A DNA stretch of 64,000 bases from Photobacterium sp. SKA34 (GCF_000153325.1 NZ_CH724141.1:913850-977849), one strand, 5' to 3'; shown: positions 48,253-57,390, counted from the stretch's first letter. Made by a program: numbers and translations. The notes: a model not told the origin generated them from the letters alone.

Positions 48253-49887
48253 ATGGCGAAAATAAGTCAATTAGCATTACTGATTGCTGGTTTATCCGCG
48301 ACAAGCAGTTATGCGATGAATCCACAGCCTGATCCCGAAAATCCAGGTGGCTACATAATTGAACGAGCAGAAATAACAGCCGCGGAAGATGCAAAGATGT
48401 TAGATCCAATGTATGACGTATGGGCTAAAGCACTCGAAACACGCCCAAATACAGAGGTTGAAGCGATCTACCCTGATGCTGCAAGCAACCCTGACAACGT
48501 AAAACGTGTTGAACGAGTATTTCCTGAAACCGAGTGGAATTTCTTGACACAAATGGCGGCTCCTGAATACACCTATACTCGTTTTCTCCGCGCAATTGGT
48601 AAGTTTCCTGCTTTCTGTGGCGACTATACCGACGGACGTAATGCTGATGAGATCTGTAAAACGTCTATCGTGACGGCATTCGCTCATTTCTCACAAGAAA
48701 CGGGCGGACATATCAGTATCGATAATTATTCAGATAATCCACTGGCATTAGATGAATGGCAACAAGCATTAGTTCACGTGCGTGAAATGGGCTGGTCTGA
48801 AGGGCAAGCGGGTTATACTACAGGCTGTGGGCAAGATGATTGGCAAAATAAACGTTGGCCATGTGCTGACGGCGAAGGTTATTTTGGCCGAGGCGCTAAA
48901 CAGCTTTCCTACCATTTTAACTATGGTGCCTTCTCTGAAGTGATGTTCGACGGTGATGCAACTGTGTTACTGAATGATCCTGGTTTAGTCGCCGATTCTT
49001 GGCTAAACCTCGCTTCTGCAATTTGGTTTTTCTTAACCCCACAAGCCCCTAAACCTGCGATGCTTCATGTTATTGATCGTACATGGAAACCATCACAACG
49101 TGAAATTGATGCAGGTATTACATATGGCTTTGGTACCACTATCAATGTGATTAATGGTGGTATCGAATGTGGTGAACAAAACAAAAATAAAGGACAGCCT
49201 GTTAACCGTATTCGTTACTGGGAAGGTTTAGCAGAGCATTATGAAATTGCTATTGCAGAAGATGAAAAAAACACCTGCTGGCAGCAAACACCCTATGGTA
49301 GTTTAAATCTTAATGGCGCAACCGATGTGTTATACACCAACTGGGATGCAAACTGGAAATATTATTCTGATCGCCCAGGCGGTGTTTCTTTTGAATGTGA
49401 ATTGGTAGGTTTCCAAACAGCGTATTCAGCTTTAGTTGAAGGTGATTACGAAAAATGTGTCGCTAATGCATATGGCTCTCATGCTAATTGGCCAGCTGTT
49501 CGCGTTGTCGATAAATTACCAGATACGGGTAAGCCTATCGATCCTGTAGACCCGCCATTAGATGGTGTGGCTACATGGGAAAGCAATAAAGTTTATACCG
49601 GCGGAGATAAAGTCAGTTACCAAGGCGCAGTATATACAGCGAAGTGGTGGACACAAGGTGATAACCCTGCAAGTGGAGGACCTTGGGGGCTAGAAAGTGG
49701 TACGCCAGTTACACCTGAGCCTGTTGATCCAGTCGAACCCCCCGTTGATCCGGTAGACCCTGTTACGCCTGTCGAGCCCGTCGATCCAGTGGTTCCTGTA
49801 GAACCAGTTGATCCTCCTGCGACAGATACTCCTGCATGGAATGCAGGAGCTGTATATGTTGGTGGTGACAAAGTCAGTTATCAATGA
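48253..49887 (+). CDS. Secreted GH19 chitinase with CBM5/12 domain, truncated in a second CBM5/12
   Basis: Endochitinase of 544 residues. The signal peptide ends near SYA. The GH19 catalytic domain (about 90-410) has AHFSQETGGH with the catalytic Glu149 and GYFGRGAKQLSYHFNYG. A CBM5/12 chitin-binding domain follows (WESNKVYTGGDKVSYQG ... AKWWTQGDNP, about 437-480). Next comes a Pro/Val/Asp linker of PVDP/PVEP repeats, then a second CBM5/12 that stops at TGA (49885-49887) after VSYQ. The same frame continues SEYKAKWWTQGNKP to a natural TAA at 49957-49959. A GGA to TGA change would explain this, because the first domain has Gly there. Catalysis should be unaffected, but one binding module is lost. 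Confidence 0.93.
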   Translation: MAKISQLALLIAGLSATSSYAMNPQPDPENPGGYIIERAEITAAEDAKMLDPMYDVWAKALETRPNTEVEAIYPDAASNPDNVKRVERVFPETEWNFLTQMAAPEYTYTRFLRAIGKFPAFCGDYTDGRNADEICKTSIVTAFAHFSQETGGHISIDNYSDNPLALDEWQQALVHVREMGWSEGQAGYTTGCGQDDWQNKRWPCADGEGYFGRGAKQLSYHFNYGAFSEVMFDGDATVLLNDPGLVADSWLNLASAIWFFLTPQAPKPAMLHVIDRTWKPSQREIDAGITYGFGTTINVINGGIECGEQNKNKGQPVNRIRYWEGLAEHYEIAIAEDEKNTCWQQTPYGSLNLNGATDVLYTNWDANWKYYSDRPGGVSFECELVGFQTAYSALVEGDYEKCVANAYGSHANWPAVRVVDKLPDTGKPIDPVDPPLDGVATWESNKVYTGGDKVSYQGAVYTAKWWTQGDNPASGGPWGLESGTPVTPEPVDPVEPPVDPVDPVTPVEPVDPVVPVEPVDPPATDTPAWNAGAVYVGGDKVSYQ

Positions 49888-49977
49888 AGTGAATATAAAG
49901 CGAAGTGGTGGACTCAAGGTAATAAACCTGATGCTGGAAGCCCTTGGCAAAAATTGTAAATATTAGCCGTTAACGAT

Positions 49978-50016
49978 AGCCCGAAAGATAGAAATAATAT
50001 CTTTCGGGCTTTTTTA
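49978..50016 (+). terminator. Terminator after the GH19 gene
   Basis: Thirteen-bp stem AGCCCGAAAGATA / TATCTTTCGGGCT with a seven-base loop and T-run, placed after the natural stop at 49959. Confidence 0.92.
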
Positions 50017-50052
50017 TAAGTTGATGCTTTCAATTGGGAAAGCGATCTCTTG

Positions 50053-50571
50053 TTAGCTAATTATTTGATTATTATTGAGTTCAATAATCTCGATGAGTAA
50101 TTTATTGATATCCGGCGTAATAAATAACTCACCTTCATAAGTCGCTTCAATAACTGCAGTAGCAATTAGTCTATCTATATGATTAACAATGAAATTACCA
50201 TCAATGTCTGTACTGTAATCGCGATAGATATTTACGTAGATATTTTCTGAAATGGGATTAGTAATGGTTACAGGGATAGTCGTAATATTTCCAGAAAAAG
50301 TAACACTTTTAGCGTCTAATGTTGGAAACTTCTCACTGTTTTGTTTATCAAATATATCGTCATTTACAGTATCAATTTCAACCTCAGCTTCATTGTTGCT
50401 ATCGTTTACATCATCAGTCTCTTTAACAGGAAAGAAAACAGGAGGTTGTACACTATTTACTGTGTCGTTATCCGTGGCTACGGATTGATTTTCTTCCTCT
50501 GATGGACTACTGCTCAAACAGCCCGTGATCATAAAAGTAAAGAGTAACAATATAAATAGAGTCTTATTCAT
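50053..50571 (-). CDS. Small lipoprotein paired with the LruC protein
   Basis: 172 residues with lipobox MITGC (Cys18), a Ser/Glu/Asp-rich acidic linker (about 19-90), then a small beta-rich domain from TLDAKSVTFSGN onward. It starts five bases after the stop of the LruC-domain gene on the same strand, so the two are an operon and perhaps partners on the cell surface. No enzymatic motif is visible. Function unknown. Confidence 0.8.
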   Translation of the reverse strand: MNKTLFILLLFTFMITGCLSSSPSEEENQSVATDNDTVNSVQPPVFFPVKETDDVNDSNNEAEVEIDTVNDDIFDKQNSEKFPTLDAKSVTFSGNITTIPVTITNPISENIYVNIYRDYSTDIDGNFIVNHIDRLIATAVIEATYEGELFITPDINKLLIEIIELNNNQIIS

Positions 50572-50576
50572 TGGTA

Positions 50577-52724
50577 TTACTCCTCGTCGGTAAGAGAATA
50601 AACTTTTGATGCTTCCGATTGACTAAACCACGCTTTATCAACGTCTTCATCATTGCTTATATAGTCTTCAATACCTGGGTAGGCTGATAAAATACTTTTG
50701 CCCTCTATCGGGCTTTTCCAGTCTGATGGCACTAAGATAGCAAACGGGATCCCATTTTCATTTTGATAACTATCACAGCTATTCTCGACACCACAATTAA
50801 TAGTCGGATTACTTGAACGGTCATCTTCACTTGTAAATAAATTCTGATCGGCTTTTATCGTCGGTGAAAAATTCTTTAAATGGATCTCTAATCCACGAGA
50901 GGGGGGAGAGTCAAAACCATGATTATCATTAGGAGTGGCAAAAATAAATGGATTTAGATAAGGGTGAAGGTGCTCTGGGTAAGTGATCGGTGTGTTAAAG
51001 CTAACTTTCATTGACGCGGTAACACGTTCATTCATATCTAGCTCACAGTTTGGATCGACCCGCAAAAAGCCATTATCACAATCAGAACTAAAATACTGTT
51101 TAAGGGAGCTGGTAAAAATTAAAACTGCGTCATCTTCTGGATTTTCTGGCATTTCCAAGACGCTATCATGATGCTGATTATTAATAATAATAAAGCTTTT
51201 TGCCGTATCTATACTGGAAGATGGAATGCCATCAAGTTTAATGCCAAAGCCATTGTTATAACCGCCGCCATAAGATTGTAATTCAATATCGATCGTGAGT
51301 TTTGAAAGCTTACCAGTCACCGTTTCCTGAATATGACCAACGCGGTATTTTAATACGACATCGTTAAAGTCATAGTCGTCTTGAAAAGGCCAACGGTCTT
51401 CAAATGCAAGTGTTGCAAAACCACCTTGAGAGGGAAACCATAAGTAACTTTCTTGTGTATCAAAGCTAGTAACACTCAAAGGGTAGTCTTCTACTTCACC
51501 AATTCCACCTTCTCCAGCTGGTGATGTATTTAATTGTTCATTAATTCTAAATCGTGACCAGATAGCATCAGAAATACTCGCATCCATAGGAACATCAATA
51601 GTCAATGTGTGATTCCCTTCATTTAGGGGGATATTATCGAGTACCTTTTCATCGCCACTATCAAAATAACCATCATTATTCCAATCAACCCAACCTGATA
51701 AATGACCAGTAGCAAAGCCACCGACTTGAGCATTGAGAAATGCAGTTGAGCCTTGGTTGAGTGTTGCGGTAGTAAAAGTTATTCCTTGATCATCGTTCCC
51801 TGTTTCGTTGTCATCGAAGAGTGGAAAGTGCTGAGCGAGTAGATCTTCATCCGGCTCTAAACCAAGGAATAAACGTGACGATACTCTATGGCGTGCACCG
51901 TTTGATAAAAGCGAGGTGCCATATGAATTTGGCGCGTCACCAAAATCATAACCCTTTAGTGTTAATGGCGCCTGATTACAGCGAGCAATATCTGAGGTAT
52001 TAGCGACGTTGTCAAAATTAGACAGGGCGCTATAGCTAACGTCTTCCATTGAACTTGATGGCGACAGGCTATAAAAGAAAAGCGCTTCACCACTCAATGA
52101 ATCGATAACGAAAAACATTCCATCAGCATCAAAGAATTGGTTACTAAAGTCACGTACCCCTTTTAAACCTGATGAGACAGATAAAGCAAGATGGTTTTCT
52201 TCCAATGTACCTGAGAGATCGAAGCGATGGATATTCTTACTATTACCAAGCGCATATAAGGTGCCAGTAGGGTGAATCGCAAGATCGGAAAGATTATAAG
52301 ATGCATGTTCGGCTTTTAATATTTGTTCCGCTGTTTTTATTGCTAAATCAACCGCCCAGATCCCTTCACTTTTGGCATATAAGTATAACTTATCATTATG
52401 AACATCCCCTGCCGTGAAGTTATGTTCAGGCAGATTTTCTATCTCTATTTCTTCACTTGCAAAGGTGTTATGAATTCTAACGACGTTATTATTTTGGAGG
52501 CCATAAATGTAGTTATCAGTGTCATTGAAGCCAACGGCATCATAAGTACCGGTAATACTTCCTTGATGGTTGGTTCGCCCGTCAACATTTATCAATGTCA
52601 CATTCTCGGACTGATGAAAGAGATAACCAATATGCGGGCAGGTTGAAAACGGTTTAGCGTTTACCATATCTACATAAAAGATTAATAAGAGAAAGGCAGA
52701 CAGAGCAAAAATTTGAGACTTCAT
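50577..52724 (-). CDS. Secreted LruC-domain protein with GEVED domain
   Basis: A 715-residue exported protein. A signal peptide (about 1-23, MVNA-KP) precedes a beta-propeller-like N-terminal part (about 25-250, resembling DUF6923). A GEVED domain follows (about 265-415, SGWVDWNNDGYFDSGDE and GIGEVEDYPL). The C-terminal LruC domain is marked by LAFEDRWPFQDDYDFNDVV. LruC proteins occur in Vibrionaceae, Bacteroidetes and Leptospira as surface or secreted proteins of unclear function. The DxDxxDG-like Asp motifs suggest calcium binding. The lipoprotein gene follows immediately. Confidence 0.88.
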   Translation of the reverse strand: MKSQIFALSAFLLLIFYVDMVNAKPFSTCPHIGYLFHQSENVTLINVDGRTNHQGSITGTYDAVGFNDTDNYIYGLQNNNVVRIHNTFASEEIEIENLPEHNFTAGDVHNDKLYLYAKSEGIWAVDLAIKTAEQILKAEHASYNLSDLAIHPTGTLYALGNSKNIHRFDLSGTLEENHLALSVSSGLKGVRDFSNQFFDADGMFFVIDSLSGEALFFYSLSPSSSMEDVSYSALSNFDNVANTSDIARCNQAPLTLKGYDFGDAPNSYGTSLLSNGARHRVSSRLFLGLEPDEDLLAQHFPLFDDNETGNDDQGITFTTATLNQGSTAFLNAQVGGFATGHLSGWVDWNNDGYFDSGDEKVLDNIPLNEGNHTLTIDVPMDASISDAIWSRFRINEQLNTSPAGEGGIGEVEDYPLSVTSFDTQESYLWFPSQGGFATLAFEDRWPFQDDYDFNDVVLKYRVGHIQETVTGKLSKLTIDIELQSYGGGYNNGFGIKLDGIPSSSIDTAKSFIIINNQHHDSVLEMPENPEDDAVLIFTSSLKQYFSSDCDNGFLRVDPNCELDMNERVTASMKVSFNTPITYPEHLHPYLNPFIFATPNDNHGFDSPPSRGLEIHLKNFSPTIKADQNLFTSEDDRSSNPTINCGVENSCDSYQNENGIPFAILVPSDWKSPIEGKSILSAYPGIEDYISNDEDVDKAWFSQSEASKVYSLTDEE

Positions 52725-53022
52725 CGTTACCTCTCAGGTTTTTAGTGCAAATAATATAGTGCTTAAATATTCATCAATATTGATGCCAACCTTTATTGTG
52801 CTATATAACAATGACTTAAGTTTCGAGGTGTTTTTTAACTTCAAGTTTTTGCAAAAGGCTATGGATAATAAAAAAGTACATATCTCAAAGTGAAAAAGTA
52901 ATAAAAGTACATAGAACCAATTAAGGCTATGAGATAAAAGCAATAAGATTGTTTCTTTTTTGAGTAATGGTTGCATATTTGGTTGAAAAGTAACTACTTG
53001 AACAATTTTCGTTTTTTTTTCC
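52725..53022. other. Intergenic region before tRNA array 3
   Basis: AT-rich stretch of about 300 bp holding the promoter of the LruC operon on the minus strand. No gene is supported. Confidence 0.4.
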
Positions 53023-53051
53023 TTTACAGCAGCAGCTTAGCTCGATATTAT
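53023..53051 (+). promoter_or_regulatory. Sigma-70 promoter of tRNA array 3
   Basis: TTTACA, 17 bp, TATTAT and discriminator TCACCGCAC, the same architecture as arrays 1 and 2. Confidence 0.86.
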
Positions 53052-53064
53052 TCACCGCACTTAC

Positions 53065-53155
53065 GGAGAGATGGCTGAGTGGTTGAAAGCACCGGTCTTG
53101 AAAACCGGCATACGTTTATAGCGTATCTAGGGTTCAAATCCCTATCTCTCCGCCA
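53065..53155 (+). tRNA. tRNA-Ser (UGA), array 3
   Basis: 91 nt, identical to the other two copies, encoded CCA. Confidence 0.96.
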
Positions 53156-53201
53156 TATTTAATTGTTAAGCTTTGGCTTGATGATAAAACGAAATTTTAG
53201 T

Positions 53202-53277
<76 letters not shown>

Positions 53278-53286
53278 TTAAATTTC

Positions 53287-53371
53287 GGTGGGGTTCCCGA
53301 GTGGCCAAAGGGAGCAGATTGTAAATCTGCCGGCACTGCCTTCGAAGGTTCGAATCCTTCCCCCACCACCA
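53287..53371 (+). tRNA. tRNA-Tyr (GUA), array 3
   Basis: 85 nt, identical to the other copies, encoded CCA. Confidence 0.96.
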
Positions 53372-53390
53372 TAATTTGCAGAGATGCTTA

Positions 53391-53465
<75 letters not shown>

Positions 53466-53471
53466 AACAAT

Positions 53472-53547
53472 TCCTCCTTAGTTCAGTCGGTAGAACGGCG
53501 GACTGTTAATCCGTATGTCGCTGGTTCAAGTCCAGCAGGAGGAGCCA
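53472..53547 (+). tRNA. tRNA-Asn (GUU), array 3
   Basis: 76 nt with encoded CCA. The D-loop reads CAGTCGG instead of CAGTTGG of the other copies. Confidence 0.96.
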
Positions 53548-53550
53548 AAT

Positions 53551-53583
53551 AAAAAAGCCCGCAAGCAATTGCGGGCTTTTTTA
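53551..53583 (+). terminator. Terminator of tRNA array 3
   Basis: GCCCGCAA / TTGCGGGC with loop GCAA and T-run. Confidence 0.92.
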
Positions 53584-53613
53584 CGTCTGTAAAAAATCAC
53601 TTAAAAAATGCTC

Positions 53614-53643
53614 GGTGACCAAACGGTGACCAAATCAGTGACC
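53614..53643 (+). repeat. Three direct GTGACC repeats beside the integration module
   Basis: GGTGACC at 53614 and 53625 and AGTGACC at 53637, spaced 11-12 bp (about one helical turn). They lie between the tRNA array and the integrase genes. Possible integrase arm sites or attachment-site sequence. Confidence 0.55.
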
Positions 53644-53703
53644 ACCATTTTTCGTAGGCTTTAATCATTTTCTCATCGGTTAGCACTTTCGTTATTAGAT
53701 AAT

Positions 53704-53919
53704 CTAATTAGTTTCACTGTCTTTCTGGATTTCAAACAACTCACCTACCGTAATATCTAAGTAATCGCAAAGCTGCTCAATGACTTCTAGATCAACTCGT
53801 GTCGCTGTTTCGTTATATAAACGTGTAATTGTGCCTCTATTTATTCCCGTATCTCTTGATATATCAGAAATTTTTAATCTTTTTTCGCCCATTAGCTTAG
53901 ATAAATGGCACTTCAGCAT
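53704..53919 (-). CDS. XRE/Cro-family small repressor
   Basis: 71-residue helix-turn-helix protein of the HTH_26/XRE type. The recognition region reads LKISDISRDTGINRGTITRLYN, followed by VIEQLCDYLDITVGELFE. It is divergent from the excisionase/integrase pair, with 133 bp between the starts, as in phage and island control regions. It probably represses that promoter. An acidic tail ends the protein. Confidence 0.88.
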   Translation of the reverse strand: MLKCHLSKLMGEKRLKISDISRDTGINRGTITRLYNETATRVDLEVIEQLCDYLDITVGELFEIQKDSETN

Positions 53920-54052
53920 GCTCTTCTCCTGATAAAAATGGTCTCCTGTAGGTTAAAAATGGTTGCAATAGGTCAATATTGTGTTACATTTTGTTCTGTA
54001 GGAGAGCATTTAAGCTTTTTGTAAATCAAATCGAGTTATAGGAGATTGTACG

Positions 54053-54265
54053 ATGGACAATACCTATCTTACAACAGCAGAGCTAGCAGCTCGTATCAAA
54101 TATGATGAGCGTGTCATTCGTGAACGATTAAAAGATTCCGTTTTATTTGAAGGCGTGCACTACATTCGCCCATTTGGGGGGCGAAAGATTTTATTTATTT
54201 GGGAACGTGTAGAAGAAGAAATGTTGATTGGCGTTTCTATTGAATCATTATTAACGGGTAAATAG
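54053..54265 (+). CDS. Excisionase-like small DNA-binding protein
   Basis: 70 residues: MDNTYLTTAELAARIKYDER opens a MerR-type winged helix of the kind used by excisionases, with the wing at HYIRPFGGRKILF. It ends nine bases before the integrase start, so the two are co-expressed. It would direct excision of the element. Assignment is from size, fold pattern and context. Confidence 0.72.
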   Translation: MDNTYLTTAELAARIKYDERVIRERLKDSVLFEGVHYIRPFGGRKILFIWERVEEEMLIGVSIESLLTGK

Positions 54266-54274
54266 GGTGAGCTT

Positions 54275-55450
54275 ATGGCATCAATAAACACTCGTAATGG
54301 TAAATTAGTTATTGATTTTAGATATCGAGGTCAGCGTTGTCGAGAGCAAACCCAGTTGGCGGATACCCCGCATAATAGAAAGCGACTCACTTTACTCGCT
54401 AACAAAATAGAAGCTGAGATCACTCTTGGTTGCTTTGAGTATCAAAAGTATTTTTCTCAAAGTAAGTTGTGTGAAAAATTTAGAGCAATGGAGCATAGAG
54501 AAAGAGCATCCTCCCAATATCATAACGCACCGTATAGTCCTAACTTGGCTGAGTTTGCTGATATCTGGTTAGCTGAAAAAAAGATTGAATGGTCAAAAGG
54601 GCATTATATTGATGTCTCTGGGGTTATTGAAAAATACTTACTACCCGCCTTTGGAAATCATAAGATTAACTCTATTACCAAACAGAAGATTCTGAAGTTT
54701 CGCTCTATTTTATCTCAAGTTCCAGGACGAAAGGGCGAATACCTAAGCTCTTCAAGAATCAATCACATTATGACGCCATTGCGTCAGTTATTGAATGAAG
54801 CCGCAGATCGGTATGACTTTAATTCACCATGGAAAAATATTAAAGCGTTAAAAGTTAGTCGAACGGTCATTGATCCTTTTCATCTTGATGAAGTAGAGAG
54901 CTTTTTAAATGCCGTTCCAGATGCTTATAAAACTTACTATACCACTCGCTTTTTTACAGGGATGAGAACGGGAGAAATTGACGGACTACAGTGGAAAGAT
55001 ATCGATTTAGTAAATAAAACGATCAAAGTAAAACAAGCACTTTCTCGTAACGAACTAAAAGAGTTGAAAACTGAAAGTTCATACCGAGATATTGATTTAA
55101 TTGACCGTGTTATTGATGTTCTACAAAAGCATAAGAGGAGTAAATACACAACTTCTACTTTCGTGTTTATAAACAGCAAAGGTAAACCATTTTGTTATCC
55201 TGTCGTGTCTCGAACTATTTGGTATCCCACGCTTGATGCTGCAGGTCTCCGTCACCGTAATCCTTATCAAACCAGGCACACCTATGCGACGTTATTGCTT
55301 GCATCAGGTGAATCTCCAGAGTGGATAGCAAAGCAGATGGGGCACAGTACAACCACCATGTTATTTCGTGTTTATTCTCGCTTTGTGCCCAACCTTACAC
55401 GCCGTGATGGTAGTGCTTTTGAAAAATTTCTCAATAATGGGGGACGTTAG
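54275..55450 (+). CDS. int: Tyrosine-family site-specific integrase
   Basis: A 391-residue integrase. It has an N-terminal arm-binding domain (about 1-70, ASINTRNGKLVIDFRYRGQR, DUF3596-like), a core-binding domain (about 85-185) and a catalytic domain (about 195-385). Catalytic residues visible are Arg231 in FTGMRTGEIDGL, Arg334 in NPYQTRHTYAT, His357 in QMGHSTT and Tyr367 in VYSRF. The enzyme appears complete. It sits about 700 bp after tRNA-Asn, which suggests an element inserted at or near this tRNA array. The other attachment site was not found in the window. Confidence 0.94.
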   Translation: MASINTRNGKLVIDFRYRGQRCREQTQLADTPHNRKRLTLLANKIEAEITLGCFEYQKYFSQSKLCEKFRAMEHRERASSQYHNAPYSPNLAEFADIWLAEKKIEWSKGHYIDVSGVIEKYLLPAFGNHKINSITKQKILKFRSILSQVPGRKGEYLSSSRINHIMTPLRQLLNEAADRYDFNSPWKNIKALKVSRTVIDPFHLDEVESFLNAVPDAYKTYYTTRFFTGMRTGEIDGLQWKDIDLVNKTIKVKQALSRNELKELKTESSYRDIDLIDRVIDVLQKHKRSKYTTSTFVFINSKGKPFCYPVVSRTIWYPTLDAAGLRHRNPYQTRHTYATLLLASGESPEWIAKQMGHSTTTMLFRVYSRFVPNLTRRDGSAFEKFLNNGGR

Positions 55451-55451
55451 T

Positions 55452-55664
55452 ATGAAAATCTCATCTTTAACCGTTCATTGTGCGAGTTTATGTTTAGATG
55501 TTGTAAATGGAGATAGTTTTGAAAAACTTACTATTGCGGATATTCAGAGCTGGCAAGACGAGCTATATTCGTATATTGAAAATCGAGTAGCACTTTTAAA
55601 GCTCAGTAATGAAACACAACACTTGTTTATTACTTCTGTACGTGATGAAGTGTTAATGATTTAA
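55452..55664 (+). CDS. Small protein downstream of the integrase, unknown function
   Basis: 70 residues starting one base after the integrase stop, which implies translational coupling. The sequence (MKISSLTVHCASLCLDVVNG, then WQDELYSYIENRVALLKL) is helical with no known motif. It probably belongs to the integrated element. Confidence 0.6.
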   Translation: MKISSLTVHCASLCLDVVNGDSFEKLTIADIQSWQDELYSYIENRVALLKLSNETQHLFITSVRDEVLMI

Positions 55665-56289
55665 ATGCTAAGTAAAGATAATCTATTTGCGAGAGAGCCG
55701 AATTGGATCCTTGAAAAGATGCAGCGGAAAATAGTATTAAGTTCTCATCTTTATATTAATAATAGTTAACTATAAAAATCCTTAACTAGTGCGTAATAAC
55801 GTTAGTTGTAGTATGCGCACAGCCTTTTCTTGTTTATACCATAGCGCAGAGTTATGAGAAACTCTATGTTTTACCATAAAGTGATAAACGAAAAACACAT
55901 ATTTTTATAATATCTAACTTAACGAAATACCTTATCTTTTATACGATTAAATTGTATATCTTGGTAGTGTTTTAAATAAGAAGAAAATTATTACTGAATG
56001 TTTTAAAAATACAAACAAGCATTTGTTTTTAATGATTCGTATCTGTGGCTTCTTGTGGCAAAAATTCACTACTGGGTCTTGATAAATCAGAAGTGCCCCA
56101 TTATTAGTTACATAGCGTCAGGCGTTTGATTTTGCTAGAGGCGATGAGCTCTAAAAAACTAATACCATGATTATTATGATCTTTAAGCCGTTTTGGGACA
56201 AAGGGGAGTTATAATGTTCAAATCTCAACTTATCTGATCATGTATTTAAAAATTATGATAGATTGTTATTGGGTGATCACTCTAAAAAG
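55665..56289. other. Intergenic region, nothing recognised
   Basis: 625-bp AT-rich gap without a supported gene, tRNA or strong hairpin. It leads into the candidate RNA at about 56305. Confidence 0.4.
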
Positions 56290-56304
56290 TTTTAACGTAA
56301 TGAG

Positions 56305-56404
56305 TACTCGAGTGGAACGGGCTCGACCAATATCTTGGCTTGGAACACTGAGATATTAGGAACAGGAAGACGGCTCTTTGCTCAAGCATCGAGCCGTTTT
56401 TTTT
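56305..56404 (+). ncRNA. Candidate small RNA with GGA-containing loops
   Basis: About 100 nt with three successive stems: CGAG/CTCG (56309-56325), AATATCT/AGATATT (56329-56357) and ACGGCTC/GAGCCGT (56370-56397) followed by eight T. The loops and linkers hold GGA four times (TGGAAC twice, AGGAACAGGA). This resembles short CsrA/RsmA-binding RNAs. It stands between genes with no reading frame. The prediction is from visual folding only; the 5' end is not defined. Confidence 0.5.
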
Positions 56405-56514
56405 AAGAGTCAAACCACAAATAGATATTGTTAGATTTAAAAAATAATCATTTAAGTTGTTAATTTTTTTAACGCATTATTTTTTCTAATACATCAAAAA
56501 TTTAAAATATTTAT

Positions 56515-56727
56515 TTAATTATTAGAACTAGAGAATTTCTTTCTAAGATATTGATAAAAATTTAACATTAAAAAAATGAGAGTAAAGAGTATAGTTTCTT
56601 TATAAAAATATTTTGTTAAACCAAAATACCCGCACTCTTTTATAATAAAACCCCATACTAAAGTTATAAGTAAAGGTATTAAAATATCCAAAAGAAGTAC
56701 ATTTGCAACTATTGTTTTTCTATTCAT
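56515..56727 (-). CDS. Small two-TM membrane protein
   Basis: 70 residues with two hydrophobic helices (about 7-27 and 45-61) joined by a short polar loop, and a basic C-terminus (YLRKKFSSSNN). It follows a secreted protein gene by 21 bp on the same strand. Size and pairing are compatible with an immunity or accessory protein, but that is only inference. AT-rich. Confidence 0.55.
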   Translation of the reverse strand: MNRKTIVANVLLLDILIPLLITLVWGFIIKECGYFGLTKYFYKETILFTLIFLMLNFYQYLRKKFSSSNN

Positions 56728-56748
56728 ATATAATCATAAAATCTATAT

Positions 56749-57390
56749 TTAAGAGTGGCAACCAGCATAACAACTTGCAGTTCTTGCGCTACTTACACGT
56801 GAATAGGTTCTCATACCAGATGAGCTAAACCCTTTATTGATATCTATTCTAGTTAAAGGGCGACGATCTTTACCTCGTCGTTTAATATCTTCTATAATGT
56901 ATCCCCCAATAAAAGGACCAGCCACAGGACCAGATACAGCTGCAAACATACCTCCAATAATTTCAGGTGCATAATCTGCTTCACCTCCTGCCAACCTTGA
57001 GCCAGCCACAGAAAGAGCAGCTGACCGCCCAGCCTTCACAATTTCAACTGCATTTCTTTTTCGCCTTTTTTTGGGTGCATTTTCTAAATAAATAAAATCG
57101 TTACTATATGTAATATGCATATCAGCAAAACTTGTTACTATAAATTGATCTTGAATTATCAATTGTTCTTCAGGATACATAATTTCAAAAACTGTTTTAT
57201 TTTTGTCAGAAATTTCTGCCATATCAGTACCCTTACCCATCTCTAGAAGTACATACTTATTTTCAATTTCTAAACAGTATTCAACTCCTTTTTTAAGCAA
57301 GTACTTATGACTTTGTACTAGTTTTGTGCATGACGCATAAGTAGATTGAGAGGCAAATACAGCAAAAATCGCCATTGTTAACTTGTACAT
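56749..57390 (-). CDS. Exported protein with Gly/Ala-rich hydrophobic segment, unknown
   Basis: 213 residues with a signal peptide (about 1-19, TYA-SC) and a beta-rich N-terminal half (to about 105). A basic KKRRKRN stretch at about 106-112 comes next, then a Gly/Ala-rich hydrophobic region (about 115-170, IIGGMFAAVSGPVAGPFIGGY). A second basic patch (KRRGKDRR) and a Ser/Arg/Cys tail end the protein. The hydrophobic glycine-rich part between basic clusters resembles pore-forming or bacteriocin-like segments, but no family was recognised. The next gene encodes a small two-TM protein. A toxin/immunity-type pair is one hypothesis. Confidence 0.65.
   Translation of the reverse strand: MYKLTMAIFAVFASQSTYASCTKLVQSHKYLLKKGVEYCLEIENKYVLLEMGKGTDMAEISDKNKTVFEIMYPEEQLIIQDQFIVTSFADMHITYSNDFIYLENAPKKRRKRNAVEIVKAGRSAALSVAGSRLAGGEADYAPEIIGGMFAAVSGPVAGPFIGGYIIEDIKRRGKDRRPLTRIDINKGFSSSGMRTYSRVSSARTASCYAGCHS

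Noticed and set aside
52734..52976. 80-codon frame upstream of the LruC gene
   Set aside because: Leu/Lys-rich translation of AT-rich promoter DNA, no Shine-Dalgarno.
56290..56404. Retron or other reverse-transcriptase-linked RNA
   Set aside because: No reverse transcriptase gene is present anywhere in the window.
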